In this document: in pieces, positions 1-8,468 of the stretch
Layout of the letters: the number at the start of each line of letters is the position of its first letter
Numbering within the stretch: position 1 is the stretch's first letter
Assembly: GCA_945878555.1 (NCBI GenBank)
Contig: CAMDWI010000001.1
Location: forward strand, 166,596-230,595
Length of the DNA stretch: 64,000 nt
DNA from: Klebsiella pneumoniae
Lineage (GTDB): Bacteria; Pseudomonadota; Gammaproteobacteria; Eutrophobiales; Eutrophobiaceae
Direction: 5' to 3'
Position numbers and translations under genes: made by a program
The notes under the pieces: model-generated
The model's input: only the letters and a program-made list of their open reading frames with translations
Told to the model about the DNA's origin: nothing
The model's database searches: none

Positions 1-2
1 GC

Positions 3-161
3 AAACGTATCGCCCAGCTCGACTACACCGCGCGCAGTCCAATGTATGGGAGCCTGCCGTTTACGCTGTATGGCAAACAACAGGACAACGGCAGGGTGTC
101 ACTCTGGGTCGAGGATTGTGAAAGCACGGTATCAATGACGGCGGAGCTACACACCATCTAA
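3..161 (+). CDS. MaoC/HotDog-type acyl dehydratase, C-terminal fragment
   Basis: This open frame enters from the left edge and ends at TAA 159-161, giving 52 residues. The segment around TARSPMYGSLPFTLYG followed by GRVSLWVEDCES resembles the C-terminal end of FAS1-like MaoC hydratases (the mesaconyl-C4-CoA or itaconyl-CoA hydratase type), where a TxRxPLF-like turn precedes the last HotDog strands. The catalytic part lies outside the window, so the substrate cannot be named. It is followed by a hairpin repeat and then a TRAP transporter on the same strand. A link between the enzyme and the transported acid is possible but is only inference from position. Confidence 0.5.
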   Translation, partial: KRIAQLDYTARSPMYGSLPFTLYGKQQDNGRVSLWVEDCESTVSMTAELHTI

Positions 162-192
162 TGGGCTGTTTCAGATTCCTGTAAAAATCGGA

Positions 193-304
193 ATCAGCAG
201 TCTGCCTGTGATTGTGACAGACCGTAAGCCGCATGGATGCGGCGCTCGAGCGTACATGGATGTATTCACAGCGTGTCTGGAACGATTACAGGCAGATTGC
301 TGAT
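193..304 (-). repeat. Hairpin element, copy 1
   Basis: The core, read on the minus strand, runs from GTTCCAGACACG to GGTCTGTCAC and holds the palindromes TACATCCATGTA and GCCGCATCCATGCGGC. It lies between inverted arms, left 193-212 and right 285-304, that pair with two mismatches. The arms are unlike those of the other copies. The element starts 31 bp after the stop at 161 and fills part of the 369-bp gap before dctP. Confidence 0.85.
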
Positions 305-530
305 CTTGCAGGGTGCTTAAATAGCAGTTTATCAATACGTCCTGAATTGTCGGGTTTACCACTTATTCTGCTGTAAACCGGAAACCACCTCCGGGTTTGC
401 CAAATCACAGGCTATTTGCTAATCTCGCCAGTTGCTGTATTCCGGAAATCATCGAGAAAAAACTTCATTCCTGCGGGGGGAATCAGGTTCCGGTCGTATC
501 CCTGCCTATACCTGAAAAATGGAGCAAATC
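305..530. other. Intergenic leader before dctP
   Basis: This is the rest of the gap between hairpin copy 1 and the TRAP operon. It must hold the dctP promoter, but I could not assign convincing -35/-10 boxes. A GGAG ribosome site at 521-524 decides the dctP start. Nothing else was recognised. Confidence 0.5.
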
Positions 531-1517
531 ATGAGACTAATTCTGACACTGTTGGCTGCACTGGCGCTGACCTCATCAACTATCGCAAGCGCACAGGAAC
601 CGATCATCATCAAGTTCAGCCATGTGACTGCGGACAATACGCCGAAGGGGCAGGGCGCATTGAAGTTCAAGGAACTGGCGGAGAAGAAATTGCCTGGCAA
701 GGTTGAGATTCAGGTATTCCCGAATTCACAGTTGTTTGCTGATGATCAGGAGATGGACGCGCTGTTGCTCGGTGATATCCAGTTGCTGGCACCCTCTTTA
801 TCCAAGTTTGATCGCTACACCAAAAAATTGCAGGTGTTTGATCTGCCGTTCCTGTTCAAGGATCTGGATGCGGTTAACCGGTTCCAGACCGGGCCGGTGG
901 GTAAGGAGTTGCTCAACGCGATGCACGACAAGGGTATCCAGGGTCTGGCTTACTGGCTGAACGGCATGAAGCAGTTGTCGACCAGCAAGCCGCAGTTACA
1001 GCGGCCAGCCGATGTGAAAGGGTTGAAGTTCAGGATCCAGGATTCGGATGTGTTACAGGATCAGTTCCGTGCGCTTGATGCAAATCCGCAGAAGATGGCG
1101 TTCAGCGAGGTTTATCAGGCCTTGCAGACCGGCGTGGTTGATGGCCAGGAAAACACCTGGTCAAATATCTTTACCCAGAAATTCCATGAAGTACAGGATT
1201 CGATTACCGAGACAAATCACGGTGTGATCCTGTATATGGTTATTGCCAATTCGGACTGGTGGGACAGTCTGCCGGCAGACATCCAGTCAGGCCTGTCCGA
1301 GGCGATGAATGAAGCGACGGTCTATGCTAATCAACTCGCCTTTGAAATCAACGAGAACGATCGCAAACAGGTCAGTGATGCAGGCAAGGCAAAAATCCAT
1401 ACGTTGAGCACAGACGATCTCACGGAGTGGCGCAAGAAGATGGAGCCGGTCTGGAAAAAATACGAGGCCGACATCGGCAAGGACCTGATCGACGCGGCAT
1501 TGCAGTCAAATAACTGA
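531..1517 (+). CDS. dctP: TRAP transporter substrate-binding protein, DctP family
   Basis: This is the periplasmic solute receptor of a tripartite ATP-independent transporter, which captures an organic acid and passes it to the membrane subunits. The protein has 328 residues with a signal peptide ending near ASAQ (about residue 22). Family landmarks include IIIKFSHVTADNTPKGQGA, the LKFRIQDSDVL segment with the carboxylate-binding arginine, and DGQENTWSNI. An ATG 12 bp upstream (519) is also possible, but GGAG at 521-524 sits correctly for 531. The small and large permease genes follow directly (dctQ 20 bp later). The substrate is not readable from sequence; C4-dicarboxylates or other carboxylates are typical of the family. 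Confidence 0.93.
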   Translation: MRLILTLLAALALTSSTIASAQEPIIIKFSHVTADNTPKGQGALKFKELAEKKLPGKVEIQVFPNSQLFADDQEMDALLLGDIQLLAPSLSKFDRYTKKLQVFDLPFLFKDLDAVNRFQTGPVGKELLNAMHDKGIQGLAYWLNGMKQLSTSKPQLQRPADVKGLKFRIQDSDVLQDQFRALDANPQKMAFSEVYQALQTGVVDGQENTWSNIFTQKFHEVQDSITETNHGVILYMVIANSDWWDSLPADIQSGLSEAMNEATVYANQLAFEINENDRKQVSDAGKAKIHTLSTDDLTEWRKKMEPVWKKYEADIGKDLIDAALQSNN

Positions 1518-1537
1518 TTACAGGTCTGGTCCACCGC

Positions 1538-2083
1538 ATGCGACTCTGGCTGGAAAAACTGGAAGAGGGGCTGATCGCCCTGCTGCTGGCGGTGATGACG
1601 ATCATCACGTTTGGCCAGGTGGTCGCCCGCTATATTTTTAATTACAGTTTTGTCTGGGCACTTGAGCTGGTCACCTTCCTGTTTGCCTGGCTGATCTTTA
1701 TAGGTATGGCCTACGGCGTGCGTGTTGGTTCACATATCGGTGTAGATGCCGTAGTCAAACTGCTCGGTCCACGGACCGGCCGGGTAATCACCATTATCGC
1801 CACCGTACTGTGTATCGTCTATTCCGGTCTGGTCCTGACCGGCAGCTGGAATTACATTACCCGAATCTACCAGATCGGAAATATGGCGAAAGACATCGAG
1901 ATCCCGGTCTGGATCCCGCGGCTGGCGTTACCCGTCGGCTTTGCGTTACTGACCTACCGTTTCTGCGAGGTGTTATACCGATCTGTAACCGGCAAGACCA
2001 CACATCTTATCGGTGACGAGGCCGAGGAAGCACTGAAATTACGCGTCAATGCAGATGACGTATCCGGACAGGAACCACGATGA
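1538..2083 (+). CDS. dctQ: TRAP transporter small permease, DctQ family
   Basis: This 181-residue inner-membrane protein has four predicted hydrophobic segments (about 15-35, 47-67, 85-107 and 125-150), the usual plan of DctQ. It supports the large permease in sodium-driven uptake. The segment SFVWALELVTFLFAWLIFIG followed by GSHIGVD is typical of the family. It begins 20 bp after dctP, and its stop overlaps the dctM start in an ATGA, so the three subunits are made from one message. No strong ribosome site precedes the ATG. The hydrophilic tail of about 30 residues is variable in the family. Confidence 0.93.
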   Translation: MRLWLEKLEEGLIALLLAVMTIITFGQVVARYIFNYSFVWALELVTFLFAWLIFIGMAYGVRVGSHIGVDAVVKLLGPRTGRVITIIATVLCIVYSGLVLTGSWNYITRIYQIGNMAKDIEIPVWIPRLALPVGFALLTYRFCEVLYRSVTGKTTHLIGDEAEEALKLRVNADDVSGQEPR

Positions 2084-3357
2084 CGACAGCAGCGCTATTT
2101 ATCATGCTGTTCGTGTTCATGCTGATCGGCATGCCGATTGCTGTTGCACTAGGACTATCGTCCGTACTGACACTGATGTTCTTTGGTCAGGGTTCTCTTG
2201 CCTCCATGGCATTAAAACTGTTGAACACGGCTGATCATTTCACCCTGTTGTCGATTCCATTTTTTATCTTGTCCGGTACGTTTATGACAACCGGCGGTGT
2301 GGCGAGGCGCATGGTCCATTTTGCCAATGCCTGTATCGGCCACTTCCGTGGCGGTCTTGGTATGGCCTCGGTGCTCGCCTGTATATTGTTTGCCGCTGTG
2401 TCCGGTTCTTCACCCGCGACTGTGGTGGCGGTCGGGTCGATCGTGATTGCCGGCATGGTCAAGTCCGGTTATTCGCGTGATTTTGCCGCCGGTGTCATCT
2501 GTAATGCCGGTACGCTTGGTATCCTGATACCGCCGTCTGTGGTGATGGTCGTTTATGCCGCCGCAACCGAAACCTCACTGGGACAGATGTTTCTGGCCGG
2601 CATCGTGCCCGGTATTGTGCTCGGGTTGATGATGATGACTGCCATTTACGTGCGTGCGCGTATGCTCAATCTGCCCTTGCAACCGCGTGCATCCATGAAG
2701 GAGATCCTGACTGCCGGACGCGAGTCGTTGTGGGGGTTGATGTTACTCGTGATCATCCTCGGTGGTATCTACGGCGGTGTCTTCACCCCGACCGAGGCCG
2801 CTGCTGTGGCCGCCGTCTATGCGTTTTTTATAGCCATATTTGTCCATCGCGACATCACCATGAAGGACGTGCCGCGGGTGCTGGTTGATGCGGCAAAGAT
2901 CTCGGTCATGCTGATGTTCCTGATCGCCAATGCGATGTTGTTTGCCTATGTATTGACCACAGAACGGATACCGCAGGAGATTGCCGAACATATCATTGCG
3001 ATGGGGCTGTCACCCTGGCAGTTCCTCATTGTGGTTAACGTGTTGTTGCTGATTGCAGGCAATTTTATGGAGCCGACAGGTATCATCCTGATACTGGCGC
3101 CTATCCTGTTGCCGATAGCCGTGCAGCTCGGAATTGACCCGGTACATTTTGGCATCATCATGGTGGTGAATATGGAGATCGGGATGGTGACACCGCCCGT
3201 TGGTTTGAACCTGTTCGTCACTTCCGGTATCACCGGCATGACGATCATGGAAGTCGTACGTGCCGCAATGCCCTGGTTGTCGGTGTTACTGGTATTTCTG
3301 GTGATGATCACTTATCTGCCAACAATTTCATTGTGGTTGCCGGGACTGCTGTTCTAG
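2080..3357 (+). CDS. dctM: TRAP transporter large permease, DctM family
   Basis: This 425-residue polytopic protein is the transport channel of the TRAP system. Hydrophobic segments run along the whole length, and family landmarks are visible: SIPFFILSGTFM, SGSSPATVVAVGSI, NAGTLGILIPPSVVMVVYA, FTPTEAAAVAAVYA and the late VTPPVGLNLFV. The length is normal for DctM. Its start overlaps dctQ by 4 bp, which implies translational coupling. A 25-bp perfect-arm hairpin element starts 13 bp after its stop and may act as the operon terminator. Confidence 0.95.
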   Translation: MTTAALFIMLFVFMLIGMPIAVALGLSSVLTLMFFGQGSLASMALKLLNTADHFTLLSIPFFILSGTFMTTGGVARRMVHFANACIGHFRGGLGMASVLACILFAAVSGSSPATVVAVGSIVIAGMVKSGYSRDFAAGVICNAGTLGILIPPSVVMVVYAAATETSLGQMFLAGIVPGIVLGLMMMTAIYVRARMLNLPLQPRASMKEILTAGRESLWGLMLLVIILGGIYGGVFTPTEAAAVAAVYAFFIAIFVHRDITMKDVPRVLVDAAKISVMLMFLIANAMLFAYVLTTERIPQEIAEHIIAMGLSPWQFLIVVNVLLLIAGNFMEPTGIILILAPILLPIAVQLGIDPVHFGIIMVVNMEIGMVTPPVGLNLFVTSGITGMTIMEVVRAAMPWLSVLLVFLVMITYLPTISLWLPGLLF

Positions 3358-3369
3358 ATAACTGTATCT

Positions 3370-3487
3370 CAGAGTCGTGATGTGGATTATGTCGTTCCAG
3401 ACACGCTGTAAATACATCCATGTACGCTCGATCGCCGCATCCATGCGGCTTACGGTCTGTCACGACATAATCCACATCACGACTCTG
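3370..3487 (+). repeat. Hairpin element, copy 2 (perfect 25-bp arms)
   Basis: The left arm 3370-3394 and right arm 3463-3487 are exact reverse complements over 25 bp. Between them is a core of about 68 bp beginning TTCCAGACACGCTG and ending GGTCTGT, with the inner palindromes TACATCCATGTA and GCCGCATCCATGCGGC. The core matches copies 1 and 3 closely, but the arms have a sequence found nowhere else in the window. The copy starts 13 bp after the dctM stop. Confidence 0.92.
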
Positions 3488-3575
3488 AACAGGGTGGATT
3501 TCGGAAAAGTCCCGGACGGGTGCATTGATTCATATAAATCAGTGGTAACAGGGGGTAAGGCCAACAGGAGGTCAT

Positions 3576-4553
3576 ATGAACTACAGTAAGCTTAAAAGTC
3601 TGTTCTGCATTATAACGCTGGTTTTTTCATTCAACTCTGTACAGGGGCAAACGATCGAAAGGCTCGACCCTGCGTTGGATGCGCTGATTGCAGCAGATGC
3701 GAAACCGACGCTGATCACCGATCTGGGCGAAGGCGCCTCGGTAGAGGGGGGCGTCTGGAAAGAGGATGCGTCATCACCCGATGGCGGCTATTTCCTGTTC
3801 AGCAACCGGGGCCCGCGCCAGATTTCCCGCTGGTCGCCGAATACAGAACTGGCGATGGCCTATGATCTGCAAAAGCTGTTGCCGGACATGGAGGCAGAAA
3901 GCTCCTCCTCCAGCGGTACTGCACTGGACCCGGAAGGACGGTTGGTGTTTTGTGCCGGCGCTTCACACTCGGTCATACGCCTTGAAAAGGACGGGACACC
4001 GACGGTACTTGCCCATCTGACCAACGGCCTGCCACTGCGTCGCCCCAACGATCTGGTCATCAAGAACAACGGTTCGATCTTCTTCACCGATAATTCACGT
4101 GACGATACCGGCAAGGTGCCACCGGCCGTGTATCTGATCAAGGACGGTAAGATGACACAGGTTATCAAAGGTGGAGGCATCACCGGACCGAACGGCATTA
4201 CGCTGTCACCGGATGGCAAGGTGCTGTACGTGAACAACTCTCCTACACGTTCAGTCTATCGTTACGACGTACTGGCCGATGACACAGTGGCAAATGAAAA
4301 ACTGTTTATCGACATGAGCGGGCGCAAGGAAGAGGGCACGACCGACGGTATCAAGACCGACGCGCAGGGCAATATCTACAATACCGGACCGGGTGGGGTC
4401 TGGATCATCTCGCCGGAAGGCAAACATCTAGGCACGATACGCACACCGGAACGGCTGACTAACCTGGCCTTTGGTGGTAAGGATGGCAAGACGCTATTTT
4501 TGGTTGGCCACCAGATGCTGTTTCACATGCAGGTGAAGATTGGGGGGATATAA
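3576..4553 (+). CDS. Secreted SMP-30/gluconolactonase-like beta-propeller protein
   Basis: This 325-residue exported protein has a signal peptide of about 25 residues ending near VQGQ. The body matches the SMP-30/gluconolactonase/LRE family: GSIFFTDNSRDD, GPNGITLSPDGKVLYVNNS, TDGIKTDAQGNIYNTG and the late LTNLAFGGKDGKTLF are characteristic blade motifs with acidic and asparagine metal ligands. Such enzymes open sugar lactones or related esters; the substrate is unknown here. A strong AGGAGGT 7 bp upstream fixes the start. It stands alone between two hairpin elements (copies 2 and 3), downstream of the TRAP genes, so a shared sugar-acid pathway is possible but not shown. Confidence 0.85.
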   Translation: MNYSKLKSLFCIITLVFSFNSVQGQTIERLDPALDALIAADAKPTLITDLGEGASVEGGVWKEDASSPDGGYFLFSNRGPRQISRWSPNTELAMAYDLQKLLPDMEAESSSSSGTALDPEGRLVFCAGASHSVIRLEKDGTPTVLAHLTNGLPLRRPNDLVIKNNGSIFFTDNSRDDTGKVPPAVYLIKDGKMTQVIKGGGITGPNGITLSPDGKVLYVNNSPTRSVYRYDVLADDTVANEKLFIDMSGRKEEGTTDGIKTDAQGNIYNTGPGGVWIISPEGKHLGTIRTPERLTNLAFGGKDGKTLFLVGHQMLFHMQVKIGGI

Positions 4554-4567
4554 ATAACATCGTGGCC

Positions 4568-4681
4568 GAGCAGCCACCTGCGTAGTATTGTTCCAGACAC
4601 GCCGTAAATACATCCATGTAGGCTCGGGTGCCGCATCCATGCGGCACACGGTCTTTCACAATACTACGCAGGCGGCTGCTC
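4568..4681 (+). repeat. Hairpin element, copy 3
   Basis: Left arm 4568-4591 and right arm 4658-4681 are inverted repeats of 24 bp with one mismatch. The core GTTCCAGACACGCCG to GGTCTTTCAC matches copies 1 and 2, and the inner palindrome is GCCGCATCCATGCGGC. It starts 15 bp after the SMP-30 stop, between convergent genes. Confidence 0.9.
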
Positions 4682-4742
4682 CTCAGCTTGGGAGGTAACT
4701 GGAACTGTTAAATTATTCCCCCGACCTTCACCTGAGTGAAGC

Positions 4743-4781
4743 GTCTCTGGAACGATACTATGCAGGTGGCTGCTCGGCCAC
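4743..4781 (-). repeat. Remnant half-copy of the hairpin element (3b)
   Basis: Read on the minus strand this repeats the outer arm of copy 3 from GTGGCCGAGCAGCC through to GTTCCAGAGAC, with few differences. It keeps only the first bases of the core and has no second arm. It may be a decayed second insertion or the far half of a larger inverted structure with 4561-4600. Confidence 0.7.
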
Positions 4782-4805
4782 CAAACCCATGTACTTAGGG
4801 CCTGA

Positions 4806-6971
4806 CTAGAAACTCCCCGTCAGCACCAGATTGACCCGCCTGCCGACATCGCGTTCACGTAACAGATATGAATTGATCGGCGTCAGCCCACGTTCACCTG
4901 TGTAGATTGTCCGTTCACGGACCTCGTCATATTTGAACAGGTTATGTCCTTCTATACGGGTCTTGATGCCGAACCAGCGTGTGGTTTCAATAAAGACACT
5001 GGCGAGCACGCCTTCGTTCGACAGCTCTTCTTCATTCACCTTGAACGCCGGTCGCACCGCCTGTTCGGCCATGCGCCAGCCCCAGGCGATACGTTCGGCC
5101 TCGAAATCCTGACGGTAGGAGACATCAATGACATATTCATTGCCCTGTCTGAACTTGATGTCCGGTGCCCCACGGAATCCACTCACGGCTGTCAGCACAC
5201 GGTCAGCGCCGGTAACCGGGTCGACGACAGTGGAGTCTTGCCAGCGAAACTTGCTGTCAAGTTTGGCCCCGACGAGACCGAGCCAGGACAGTGGCAGCGT
5301 GGTTTCCACCTCAACACCCCAGCGTCTGCCATCACCGATATTACCCGGTACTTCAAAATCCGCGGTCAGTGGTAACAGATCCAGCACGTCGGTGATCCAG
5401 TGGTGAAACGCGGTGACTTTGAGCACACCGGAATCGCCAAAGCGATGTTCATGCCCAATCTCGCCAACCCAGGTGCGATCCGGACGCAGGTTCGGGTTAC
5501 CGAGCACCAGGTCATCATCCTCGAACAAGGTTGTACTGATAAAATCAGCAAAGTCGAGTTGGGCCACCTCGCGCGCAAGCCGTATGCGTGTCTGTTGTCC
5601 CTTGGTGTGGGTATAGCTGAGCGAGGATTGCGGGCTAAGGAAGAAGAAGTCGCGTTCCAGTTCGGCATCACCCGTCTGTGAAATCCGGGATGCCTCGGCA
5701 CCCAGTCCGTAATCAAGCTCAAACTTGCCCAGTGACCAGGTATCCTTCAGCAGGAAATCGCCGCGCGCCTCTTCCACCAGCGAATTGCCGCCGGGGACAA
5801 CGACTTCGATTATGCCTGCCCCGGTGTTTTCTACCTGGAACAGTGTACCGTCGAGCCGGTTATAGGCCCCCTCGACATTCAGCTGGATGGCATGGTTCTG
5901 AAACGCTGTCCAGTCGAGCTCCAGCCTCGCAATGGCCTCCCGCGTTTTACTGATTGTATCGGCCTGCCTGAACAATAGCTGGACGCCCTGTGAGGTCTCA
6001 GATGTCTGGGTCGAGGTGATGTCGGACAGTTTGTCGGTATACAGCGCAATGACCTTGCCTGTCAGTGTGTCGGTCAGTTCATGTTCGGCATCGATACCCA
6101 GCTCGTAGGTTTCGCTGTGTTGTGAATATTTGACCAGATTCTCACGGGGTGTGCCGCTGACGGGGATACGATGTGAGGCATGGCGTTCCGGACTGTTGCC
6201 GAGCCCGAACTTGCCATTGATATGCATAAAGGTATCGCCAAGCCAGGAGGTGGCATTCATGAACAGTCCGGTGCTGAATCCGGTTTCCTTCTGTGTTTCC
6301 TCACGTGTTTCAGTCAGTGTGTGTGTAGCGTCATATACGTATTCATTGCCGACCTCACCGTTGCCGTCACGTAACATGTCCGCACCAAAATTATATTCGA
6401 TGTCTTTCCAGCGGTCCGCGATCGATGCCTTGACACCGGCCCGCAACGGACTGGCCGTACTGTACAGCGCATAGGTCTCCCAGCTGAGCGCGGCGGCGGA
6501 ATCTTCGGCCAGTTGTACGTCCACCACGGTGGATTGCCCTCGCAGATCGATACCTTTTACCTGTCCACGTATCACCTTGATCCCGGTAACCTGACTGGCG
6601 GGGATACGGGACAGCAGGGCGGAAGGCTGGTCCTGTTTGGCGCTGGGAAACTGACCATTGATCAGGATATTTCCCGCCGCACCGGCAAACCCGCGTGATT
6701 CATCACCATCATCAACCAGGAAACCGGGCACCTGCCTGACCATATCGAGCGCGGTATTCGGTTTGTAACGTGCAAAAAATGACGTCGCGTATTCAACCAC
6801 GGGTGATGAACCGTCCACAGTCGGGCTGGCGTCCTGGGCAAACACCGTTATACCGACTCCCGGCAGTATCAGCAGGGACAGCATATACAGGCAGATAATC
6901 TGCCCGGGCCGACGGGTAATCCGGCACAGTTGTTTCAAAAGTGATGTTTGCGAATGATTCTTGACTGACAC
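4806..6971 (-). CDS. TonB-dependent outer-membrane receptor (paralogue A)
   Basis: This is a receptor of 721 residues from the chosen GTG at 6969-6971, which has GAGG 9 bp upstream; a longer ATG start at 7055 lacks such a site. A signal segment ends near VFAQ, a short plug follows (LDMVRQVPGF, ILINGQ, SRIPASQVTGIKVIRGQ), and then a beta-barrel. The barrel includes TTLFEDDDLVLGNPNLRPDR, a typical receptor motif, and the protein ends in ...VLTGSF with the terminal phenylalanine expected for outer-membrane assembly. It is strongly similar along its length to the receptor at 8469-10601, including the same start of the mature protein. The ligand is unknown; there is no siderophore or polysaccharide gene beside it. 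Confidence 0.9.
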   Translation of the reverse strand: MSVKNHSQTSLLKQLCRITRRPGQIICLYMLSLLILPGVGITVFAQDASPTVDGSSPVVEYATSFFARYKPNTALDMVRQVPGFLVDDGDESRGFAGAAGNILINGQFPSAKQDQPSALLSRIPASQVTGIKVIRGQVKGIDLRGQSTVVDVQLAEDSAAALSWETYALYSTASPLRAGVKASIADRWKDIEYNFGADMLRDGNGEVGNEYVYDATHTLTETREETQKETGFSTGLFMNATSWLGDTFMHINGKFGLGNSPERHASHRIPVSGTPRENLVKYSQHSETYELGIDAEHELTDTLTGKVIALYTDKLSDITSTQTSETSQGVQLLFRQADTISKTREAIARLELDWTAFQNHAIQLNVEGAYNRLDGTLFQVENTGAGIIEVVVPGGNSLVEEARGDFLLKDTWSLGKFELDYGLGAEASRISQTGDAELERDFFFLSPQSSLSYTHTKGQQTRIRLAREVAQLDFADFISTTLFEDDDLVLGNPNLRPDRTWVGEIGHEHRFGDSGVLKVTAFHHWITDVLDLLPLTADFEVPGNIGDGRRWGVEVETTLPLSWLGLVGAKLDSKFRWQDSTVVDPVTGADRVLTAVSGFRGAPDIKFRQGNEYVIDVSYRQDFEAERIAWGWRMAEQAVRPAFKVNEEELSNEGVLASVFIETTRWFGIKTRIEGHNLFKYDEVRERTIYTGERGLTPINSYLLRERDVGRRVNLVLTGSF

Positions 6972-7102
6972 GAACGAATACCTCAGCGATAAGACCGCGG
7001 GCAGATTAGCATTTACTGTGGGTTTTGGATATTGGGGTGACTTAGGGACGCACAAAGGGTGCGTGTACTGTATTTATCTACAAATCTGGATAAGATAGCC
7101 TG

Positions 7103-8350
7103 ATGGAAAATCCCGATATCGCCTTCCGCTTTGCCGTTGCCATTGGTCTTGGTATGTTGCTGGGCATGGAACGCGAGCGTACGAAGACCAATGAGAATGG
7201 TCTGGGCGTGCGGACCTTTGCGCTGATTGCACTTGCCGGTGCCATGGCAGGTTATCTGGATGATAGTCTGGGCATGAGCGGCTTTGCGCTGGTGCTGTTT
7301 GTTGGTGTTGCCCTGCTTATCGTGAGTTTGTATATCGTGACGTCATGGCGCGGTGATGCCGGGGTGACCACGGAATTTTCTGCCTTGCTCTGTTTTACGC
7401 TTGGCTTGCTTTGCGCACGGGGACAGGAACAGTTTGCTGCCTGGATTGGTGTTGCGATGGCATTGTTGCTGGCCTTGCGAGACTGGTTACACCAGCTTGC
7501 GCATCGAATTGAGGCGGCCGATGTCGAAGCCACATTAAAGTTCGCCATAGTTACCCTGCTGGTGTTGCCCCTGGTCCCTGACAAGTTTTATGGACCGGAA
7601 CCGTTGAATGTGCTGAATCTGTACAAGATATGGCTGATGGTCGTTTTGATCTCCGGTCTGAATTTTGCAAGTTATATACTCGTCAAGACTGTTGGTACCG
7701 AGCATGGTATCGGTATTGCCGGTTTGCTTGGTGGCCTGGTTTCCAGCACAGCGGTCACACTCGGGTTCTCACAGCGCAGTCGCAAAAAAGGGGAAGATGC
7801 CTCCGCCCTTGCGCTTGGTATCCTGGTGGCGTGGACGGTAATGTACTTTCGCGTCATCATCATGTCCTGGCTGGTAAACGGCGCGCTTGGGCAACAACTT
7901 GCCATGTCTCTGGGGGTGCTGTGTCTGGTCAGCCTGGGGGCCTGCTACTGGTTATGGCGTCACCGGAGGCCCGAGCGCGGTCTGGTCGAGCCGGGTAGCA
8001 ATCCGTTTGAACTGGATCAGGCCATCAAGTTTGGCCTGCTCTTTGGAGTGGTTGTGTTTATTGCAAAAGCCGCGCAGGTGTATCTGGGCGATGCCGGACT
8101 TTACCTGGCTGCCGGTATTGCAGGACTGACTGACGTGGATGCAATCACGCTGGCAATGGCGGACCTCACCCAATCGGACGAGAGTAATCTTGAAATTGCG
8201 TCACGGGCGATTGTGATTGCCTCCCTGGCCAATACCCTGGTCAAGAGCAGTATGGCCGCCAGTATGGGGTCGGTCGAACTGCGCAGGATAACACTACCTA
8301 TATCAATCGCGCTGTTTACTGCCGGGATCACGGCAGTAGTGCTGATCTGA
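7103..8350 (+). CDS. MgtC/SapB-like membrane protein with DUF4010
   Basis: This 415-residue inner-membrane protein begins with a MgtC/SapB-like module (IGLGMLLGMERER, then GVRTFALIALAGAMAGYL), followed by the DUF4010 region with many hydrophobic segments and GLLGGLVSSTAVTLGFSQRS. The function of the family is unresolved; links to magnesium homeostasis and acid stress are known only for true MgtC. The gene diverges from receptor A and is followed 118 bp later by receptor B on the same strand. The start is the first ATG of the frame. Confidence 0.88.
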   Translation: MENPDIAFRFAVAIGLGMLLGMERERTKTNENGLGVRTFALIALAGAMAGYLDDSLGMSGFALVLFVGVALLIVSLYIVTSWRGDAGVTTEFSALLCFTLGLLCARGQEQFAAWIGVAMALLLALRDWLHQLAHRIEAADVEATLKFAIVTLLVLPLVPDKFYGPEPLNVLNLYKIWLMVVLISGLNFASYILVKTVGTEHGIGIAGLLGGLVSSTAVTLGFSQRSRKKGEDASALALGILVAWTVMYFRVIIMSWLVNGALGQQLAMSLGVLCLVSLGACYWLWRHRRPERGLVEPGSNPFELDQAIKFGLLFGVVVFIAKAAQVYLGDAGLYLAAGIAGLTDVDAITLAMADLTQSDESNLEIASRAIVIASLANTLVKSSMAASMGSVELRRITLPISIALFTAGITAVVLI

Positions 8351-8468
8351 TTCAATAAACCGCGACCGGACAACTGCGGGATAACTATTCAACTCCTTTA
8401 ATAACTGTAAAACCGGCCGTTCCCAAGGTATTCTGTGATTTCCAGAATAATTCAATATCAGGTTAATC

